Notes under the pieces: generated by a model | The model's input: the letters and a program-made list of their open reading frames with translations, nothing else | Databases searched by the model: none | What the model was told of the DNA's origin: nothing | Shown here: positions 57,801 to 64,000 of the stretch, piece by piece | How positions within the stretch are numbered: the stretch's first letter is position 1 | How the letters are laid out: each line of letters opens with the position of its first letter | Position numbers and translations under genes: made by a program | NCBI GenBank assembly: GCA_004794655.1 | Contig: SMMW01000511.1 | Coordinates: 1,417,001 to 1,481,000, forward strand | Reading direction: 5' to 3' | Length of the DNA stretch: 64,000 nucleotides | DNA from: Marisa cornuarietis | Lineage: Eukaryota; Mollusca; Gastropoda; Architaenioglossa; Ampullariidae

Positions 57801-58895
57801 GGAAACAATTCTAAAATAAATAGTGACATATCTCCCGAGCAAGTAAATAAATTATTTTTAAACACCAACTAAGGTTCCAAATAATATTCCCTTACACCAC
57901 TCACACGTTCTCCAGTCTCAAGCTCTTCACTTCGTGAACCATTGCTCACAACAAAATGTCTTAATTTCTTCCCAAACGGAGAAAGTCATAGAATAATCGG
58001 CCACCGTAACTTGGTCCGTGGGTTATCGTATTCATACTGTGAAGTGACAGTTTCTGTAGTTCAGTATTTGGATGGAGCGAGGGTTACTTCCCCTTATGCT
58101 GTGTTTACGCATGGTGGAGAATCCTTTCGCCACTGAGTCGTACTTTAGAAGGTAATCAAATGGAGTAACACCTTTTCACAAACACTACTTGGAAATTTCA
58201 CAGGAATCGTTGAGACTCCCGGTATGTAGCTCCCGTAGTTTCCGCTGTCAGCAGCTAGATACGGCAGAATATCCCAACGGGGAAGAACTGCTGTCGTTAG
58301 GATGTGACCCCGTTGTCAGTGGATTTTATCAGACGACTGGAGTGCATTTCGCCGACATCTCTAGTTCATGCGTGTGTGGGCACGCAGTAGCTTTTGTTCT
58401 CCCCTAAATACTTACTGACAATAGGCAAGAAATTACCTCAACACTGATGTTTAAACTTCTCCACACGTCTGCTTCTCACTATGTTTCCGTCAGCAATACA
58501 CTCTCCTTGCCTTATTCACATACTTTTTGTTTGGGTGCCCGAAGCTCTAAATCTGTATAACTGCACATGAATATCTCAATTGTTTTCTCGTCCATTTAAA
58601 CGTCCATTTACGTATCATTTCCTGGTTACCCTAAACATAAAACATATCTCTGTTTGACACGTTCAAGTTTTTGTTGCCTCACTATAGGTGAGATCACTCT
58701 CTTCGTTATCGTTCTCGGCGCTAAAGCTCTAACCACTTCAACCACAACAACCTCCGTCTTTTGGTCTGTGTGGAACTTAGGAGCCATAGAAGGAAAACTT
58801 CAACTGTCATCTTCTTACAGAAAAACATTTTCAGCATCAGCGGGACACAACTTCTTTGACTTTAAAAGGCATTTGAGAGAGTCTGACACAAGGGG
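54834..58895. other. Unassigned region between duplicated blocks
   Basis: No gene supported. 56650-57000 is a diverged third copy of the 8590-8990 flank. Short GA tracts lie at 57030-57050 and 57510-57530. Frames at 58189-58407 and 54734-55051 show no family signature. Copy E would need its exon 1 in this direction, but I find no VVFQNFPGIEL-like exon here. Confidence 0.5.
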
Positions 58896-59263
58896 CTATG
58901 GTGTGCGATGCGAAAATTCAGCATCGACGAAGCCCTCGCTCAAGTCGCTGTATAATAGTACAGGACTGCTAAACAACAACATAGAGCTTACTTTCGCACC
59001 ACAGTAGGGGTACGTCAAGGATGTCCACTATCACCAGTGCTGTTTAGTATATTCTTGGAGAACATCATGTTCGAAGCTCTTCACGACCATCACACTTCCA
59101 TTTCAATCGGGGGAAGACCAATCTGCAACCTACGCTTCGCAAATGACATAGATCTGTTAGCAGGTACCAACAAAGAACTGCAAGACCTCACCAACAGACT
59201 GACAGACACCTCAAATGCATATAGAATGGAGACCAGCACTGAAAAGAGCAAAGTTATGATTGA
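58896..59263 (+). pseudogene. Reverse transcriptase fragment of a further LINE family
   Basis: Frames give KFSIDEALAQV (about 58915), STGLLNNNIEL, then a shifted VRQGCPLSPVLF, FSIFLENIMFEALHDHHTSI, SIGGRPICNLRFANDIDLLA (catalytic Asp pair changed to ND), ELQDLTNRLTDTSNAY and METSTEKSKVMI. It joins the RTE-like 3' part in mid-element at about 59263, a chimeric junction also marking the left edge of the 59263-64000 duplication. Confidence 0.75.
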
Positions 59264-59935
59264 TTTATGGCTTGAAGGTCGGCGCGAAGAAAACGAGAAG
59301 TATGAGAGTGAACGCAAGAGTCCAAGAAAAGATCAAACTAAATGGAGAAGAGATTGAGGAAGTTGACAGCTTTACCTATCTTGGATCCAAGATGTCAAAC
59401 ACCGGGGATGCGGAGGTGGAGATTCGAGCCCGACTGGCCTCACTTAGGAGCACAAGGAAGGCAAAAAACATCAGCCAGACGATCAAGCTGAGAATCTCCA
59501 AGTCAAATGTGATCAGCACTGTCCTTTATGGATCAGAATCATGGAAGATGACCAAAAACATCGGTAACAGGCTGGACGTCTTCCAAACCAGATGCCTCAG
59601 GCGCATACTTAACATCTTTTGGCCAAACACCATCACCAATGAAGAACTCCACCGATGAACTGAAACCGAGTCCATCACCACGCAGGTTCAACGAAGGCGT
59701 TGGCGATGGATTGGACATGTGCTCCGCCAGCAGACAGCAGACCTCTCCAGAATCGCCCTACGATGGATTCCAGACGGCCGAAGAAAACGAGTCCGCCAAA
59801 ACGAAACCTGTAGAAGAACAGTGTAAGGGGATATGAAAGGAAATGCCTGGACATGGAGTCGCCTGGAGCGAGTTTCAGCCGATCGACATCAGTGGCGGGC
59901 TGTGTTTGATGCCTTATGTGCAAATAGCACAAAGA
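59263..59935 (+). pseudogene. RTE-like LINE 3' part, duplicate of 21219-21858
   Basis: Reads KKTRSMRVNARVQEKIKLNG, DSFTYLGSKMSNTGDAEVEI, KSNVISTVLYGSESWKM and VFQTRCLRRILNIFWPNTIT up to a stop at 59656, then continues in other frames (RRWRWIGHVLRQQTADLSR). It is better preserved than the B-side copy, which has lost bases after SNTG. It ends GCAAATAGCACAAAGAGG, followed by host intron homology. Confidence 0.85.
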
Positions 59936-60627
59936 GGTCTGAAAATATAAATGAAATAAATTTTCTCTCTAGTTATTGAATGCATTCTATGTTTATAGAG
60001 TTAATTTTAAGTATTTAAAATATACAAATTATCAGTGATGAATTGCATAGCTAAAGAGAAAACAAATTATAAAAATTGCCCTCTTGGCGCCCCAAGTCAA
60101 ACAGACTACTAAGGAGGTCGCTTGCTAGTAAAGCAAGGGAGACGATTCCCGTGGTAGCGGAAGCACATCACTGCACCACTAAGCGCCCCTGAGACAGACG
60201 GTGTATTCACAGGTGGTGCAAACATATGGGATATGCCAGTAAAAGCCCTTAACGCACGAGCACGCACACGCAATCACATCTGTAAAAGTACAAAGGTGTT
60301 ACACGAACATTTCAAACAATGTAGCGGTGTGGCAATTTCAACTCGTTTATTTCTTTATGTAGACAGAGATTTCTCTTGTCTGCTGATAATGCTGTCCCGA
60401 TAACACAGCACAGGAATATATCAACAAACAAACAAACAAACAAACAATATTGCCATACACAAATTTTGATTTTTATCGAAGTTTGATTGCTATATATAAA
60501 GGCAAAAGAGAAGTAAAACTAGAACACTAGGCGTTTTTTTCATGGGTGGGGGCTAGGTGCAGAATTTACAGTCGAATAGGTAACCACTGTCATCGATTCT
60601 GAATCATCGTATTTGTCTCCCGTACAG

Positions 60628-61200
60628 ACACCGTACAGTATGACAACTGGACGCTGGTATTCCGTTTGCTGGGTGGAAGCGACCAGAGAGTCTACACCAC
60701 CTGGACGAGCACTGGCCTTCATCATGACCACTGGCTGGGGTCAAAGGACATGAAGCTGGGATGTGTGAGCATGAACGCCTCAAAGCCCTGCAACACTTTG
60801 TTCAGAAGTCGACTGCTGGACGACTGGCACAGCCTCAACGTGAAGAAGGTGAGAACGTTTGTCATTGTTTATAGTAGACTTAGGTGTGTAGCATACAGAG
60901 ATTATCTTATTTTTATCGGATGGCTTACTCAAGCACAGGTACATTTGTTTTCGAAGAGCGTATCCGTCGTAGGTACTTCTATTAATATATGCAATTGTGT
61001 GTATAAGCAGTGTGGTACAACCTGCTGCTGTTAATGCAGGTTCGTGTGAGCCTTTTCAAGAACAGCCTGCAAGTTCTCAATCTCATTTTCGACGGGAGAG
61101 ACTCCGGATACATGGACTGGCTCAGTCCTGCTCGAGTCCTTGAGTCGCCATGGAATGACCTCTACATCGACAGAACGTACAACAGCTTCTCCGTGGCTGG
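60628..61200 (+). CDS. Copy E, exons 2 and 3, continuing beyond the window
   Basis: Exon 2 (60628-60848, 221 nt, acceptor CCCGTACAG, donor GTGAGA) reads DNWTLVFRLLGGSDQRVYTT, LGSKDMKLGCVSMNASKPC and RSRLLDDWHSLNVKK. Exon 3 (61040-61200, 161 nt, donor GTATGT) reads VRVSLFKNSLQVLNLIFDGR and VLESPWNDLYIDRTYNSFSV. Both are open with the same phases as copies B and D. Exon 1 is not found upstream within the window, and exons 4-5 would lie past 64000. Whether this copy is functional cannot be decided here. It is closest to copy B. Confidence 0.8.
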
Positions 61201-61464
61201 GTATGTTGATGTTGATAGACATTCTAGATACGGTAGAAAAAGAGAGAGACATAAATAAAAGTACAATATGCAGAAAATAATGGCCAGTAGGGAAGACCCT
61301 ACACTAGAGAGCTGTTAAACTAAAACCTAAACAAGAAAAAAAAGGAAGAAACAAACATAATCAAAGCAAAGTAGATAACTCGACAGCCTTAACGTTGTCC
61401 TTGTACAAATGACATGTCTGTGTTGCTGACATCTTTTTCTGTGAAAAACATTTGTAACCCTGTA

Positions 61465-62100
61465 TCTCGAGAATCAGAATCAGAATCAGAATCAGAATCA
61501 CTTTACGCTTTATTGAATAGGCCATGGGCCCATTTCAAGGGGGTGCATAACAAAACCATCAAAAGTATAAACACAAACTGTATAGAAGGCAATAGGATTA
61601 CATCAACACGAATGTATTCTAACTTAGTCACACTGTGCTTTTTTACATTTACAGAAGATATACCAAGAAATATGAAAAATTTACAGAAAATACTAGCACA
61701 ATGACAACACACAGATAAATAAGTTATATTAGAGAGTCGTCTCTCCGGTCTAGTGCTTTGTAAACAAATGCAGCTAGAGTGTTAGTTCCTGTATCTGACA
61801 TTATATGTTGGAATCTGAATAGAGAAGGACTCTTATAATATTTTACGGTAATGTAGCTTTCTTGCAAATCAAAATACAGTGGACAAACAATGTGTTTAGG
61901 CGTCTTCATTTTGACACAAAACGCACTTTATATCCTTACTTTCAACACAACAAAAGCGGAGCTAATAGCATTACAAATCTGACCTATTTTAAATCTTCTT
62001 AGAGCATCTCTCATACCAATATGCTTAATATCTCCAAGAAAACTGTATTGTGGATGATTTGTAAAAGTCATAGGGAGGAACCTTTGACTAGAGTTCACTC
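61465..62100 (-). pseudogene. LINE 3' end fragment, duplicate of 23350-23971
   Basis: The minus-strand frame 61909-61724 reads HIVCPLYFDLQESYITVKYY and AFVYKALDRRDDSLI. The tail (GATTCT)n at 61469-61500 is longer than in the B-side copy. It follows exon 3 of copy E in intron 3. Confidence 0.7.
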
Positions 62101-62129
62101 AAAAAAAATCCATCAGTCATAACTGAAAT

Positions 62130-63994
62130 TCTCTCAACAAATAAATGCTAGTGTGCAACTTCCTTATTCCTCCGTTCTAATGCTTTGTACAGATAAATGG
62201 CAAGGCGGCGTGTTATTCCTCGATTATTATCAGCCATAAGTACACAGAATATAAAGTGAGATGAAAATTTAAAGAACTTTGGTGGAATATATTCTTCTCT
62301 CAAATCATTATACGTAGGACAAACAAGTACAAAGTGAAGTTCAGTCTCGTCACAGTAATATAAAGGACATTGCAAGGAGAATTGTTGTTTAAAGTAAAGT
62401 TTGTGACATTTAAGATTTGTTATACCTAATCTAAATCTGACTAAGGTGTCTCTAAAGCCTATATTTCTGAGGTCAAAGAGATATGGACGAATCGAAATAG
62501 CTGTTTTAAAAGAGGAGTATGCAGTAAAACGTGAGCTACTGCATAAGCAAGTTTATCGTGCCAGTCGATCTGCTGATGACAGTCTCTAAGCCTTAGTTTA
62601 AACTCCCTTAAAAACAGTTTTACATTCTCAACCCCTTGATTTTCCCAAACAGTACCAAAATCAAATTCGTAGAGTAACATTATATGACTCAGCCATGCTG
62701 TTTTATTGTTTTGATGTAACTTTTCTAAAATTACTAGTGCTTTCCTGGGCAGACGGTGAGAAGGGAGGTGAATTATTCTAAGCCAGTATCTAATACATCT
62801 TGTATCTATACATATATAAAGCGGGTATCTCCCACACATAATGATGGATTCCGATCATCTAAAGACCATAACACTTTCAGGATACTAGTTACTCCTGTCC
62901 GTGCTTCCCCTGCAAGGTCTTGTAGTGCTTGAGTAAAGACACAACGAGTTGACAAATACAGTCCAAGATATTTATAGGTATTGACAATAGTTAGTTTTTG
63001 GTTTTCTAGGAACCACTCTTCATTCTTTGAGATAAAATCACTTTTTCTAAAAACTACAATATTCGATTTATCAAAATTTACTCCTAGTTCTAAATGTTTA
63101 GTGATATTATTCAGGATATTTAACTGATTCTGAAAACCCACTACTGTATCGGAAAACAAGGCAACATCATCGGCAAACAGTAAAATAAACAGTTGTATAA
63201 GGTCTGGAGAGAACTGGATACCATGACGTCTCTTGTTTCTAATTTCACAAGTTAGCTCATTAATAAACAAAGAAAAAACTGCGGGGCTACAAGTTTCACC
63301 TTGTTTGAGACATTCAGTTAATTCAGCTCCTATACGGACACGTGCTTTAACATACTTTTAACAGCACCTAAAAGTTTCCCATCCATACCATTTTTTATGC
63401 AAAGTACGCCAAAGTTTATTCCTATTAATATAGTCAAATGCCTATCGGAAGTCTATAAATGCTACTTACACTTTCTTATGTTGAGCTAGTTGTTTTTGTA
63501 TCATAATCATTAATGCAAATATATGGTCTATTGTGCTACAGTCCTTCTTAACCTCCCCCCCCCTGCTCTTTCTACTGCATTATTTTATTCTAACCATCTA
63601 TTAATCCTTCTATTTAAAATAGAACTGTAGACTTTACTACAAATATTCAACAGAGAAACACCTCTATAGTTATCTGGCTGACTTATATCACCTTTCTTAT
63701 GTAAAGATTGAATTGTGGCTTCTGTCCATGCACTTGGAAAAAGACTATGGTCAAACAAGTAATTGAAGTATGTAGTTAAAATGGGGGTACTGTTTTAATT
63801 GAATACTTTAAGAATTCACCAGTGATACTATCGGGACCTGCTGCTTTATTATTCTTTAGTAAGGAGATAGCGCTTTTCACTTCTTCTGTAGTAATTGGGT
63901 TATTAAGACAATTGCTATCATTGCATCTGTCATTACTTTTTTCAATGTCAGCCAGTTCATGTTCATAGTCAGCTATATACCCCGAGAGGAACAT
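62130..63994 (-). pseudogene. LINE reverse transcriptase, duplicate of 23990-25960
   Basis: From high to low coordinate: ISLLKNNKAAGPDSITGEFL (63890-63830); 63270-62806 with LFILLFADDVALFSDTV and GVNFDKSNIVVFRKSDF; 62839-62459 with IHLPSHRLPRKALVILEKLH, RLRDCHQQIDWHDKLAYAV (a stretch broken in the B-side copy); and 62375-62148 ending LYKALERRNKEVAH. The element continues past the window edge. Confidence 0.8.
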
Positions 63995-64000
63995 GTATCT

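Larger units (their letters stand above)
59936..64000. repeat. Second segmental duplication, right copy (pairs with 21859-26010)
   Basis: Collinear with 21859-26010 through the intron 1 end, exon 2, exon 3 and the two minus-strand LINE fragments, and still homologous at the window edge. Together with the RTE-like 3' part, the pair starts at 21219 and 59263. Differences are small, for example (GATTCT)n tail length and a short loss near 63310. Confidence 0.85.

Noticed and set aside
58189..58407. 72-codon open frame with several Cys
   Set aside because: Compared with the PAN-like exon and with exons 2-5; the Cys spacing and motifs do not match, and there are no splice context or homologues in the window.
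1..64000. tRNA, rRNA or CRISPR array
   Set aside because: The only tRNA-like sequences are the SINE heads (35785-35858, 38308-38380), which are followed by SINE bodies. The short tandem repeats are microsatellites or transposon subterminal repeats, not spacer-separated CRISPR repeats.

Overview
The window is eukaryotic nuclear DNA. It is AT-rich, has introns with GT..AG boundaries, and is packed with decayed non-LTR retrotransposons, a Ty3/Gypsy element, tRNA-derived SINEs, inverted-repeat elements and long (TG)n, (CAT)n and (TTC/TTA)n tracts. The retroelement mix, the SINE type and the host gene family (a Cys-rich PAN/apple-like exon followed by a domain I associate with gastropod secreted proteins) suggest a mollusc, probably a gastropod. 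That placement is inference; no rRNA, tRNA gene or conserved single-copy gene is present to confirm it.

The only host gene family I recognise is a tandemly duplicated five-exon gene for a small secreted Cys-rich protein. Six units are visible, all on the + strand. Copy A (3526-7965) is a broken pseudogene. Copy B (14246-29683) is stretched by transposons, lacks the signal-peptide end and has a 1-base frameshift. Copy F (31320-31767) is an exon 4/5 remnant. Copy D (33527-36556) is the one complete gene: 310 codons and five exons in correct phase. Copy C (38824-42994) is a broken pseudogene. Copy E (60628-61200, running past the window) has intact exons 2 and 3. Exon sizes match between copies (221, 158/161, 182/183 and 44 nt for exons 2-5).

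Large-scale layout: bases 1-14235 and 37361-54833 are two copies of one segmental duplication, and 21219-26010 and 59263-64000 are a second duplicated pair. Because the pairs align, each copy serves as the empty or filled site of insertions in the other. This dates and delimits several insertions: a 796-bp solo LTR (89-884), a LINE 3' end (6082-6697), an RTE-like LINE with 14-bp target duplications (47688-50389), a SINE (38109-38400), and a 3.7-kb DNA-transposon-like element (43136-46870).

Other mobile DNA: a Ty3/Gypsy element on the minus strand (14680-18683) with an intact gag-protease ORF but no reverse transcriptase; an RTE-like element split by a probable solo LTR (19290-21858); LINE fragments of another family in intron 3 of copies B and E; a second decayed RTE-like LINE (26510-27810); a Tc1/mariner/pogo-like MITE (28705-29284); and a second SINE (35588-35864).

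The most unusual object is 43136-46870. It is bounded by an exact 11-bp terminal inverted repeat (CCCAGCCTGCA), has subterminal tandem repeats, and contains a four-exon, slightly decayed gene for a DUF4806-type domain and no visible transposase.
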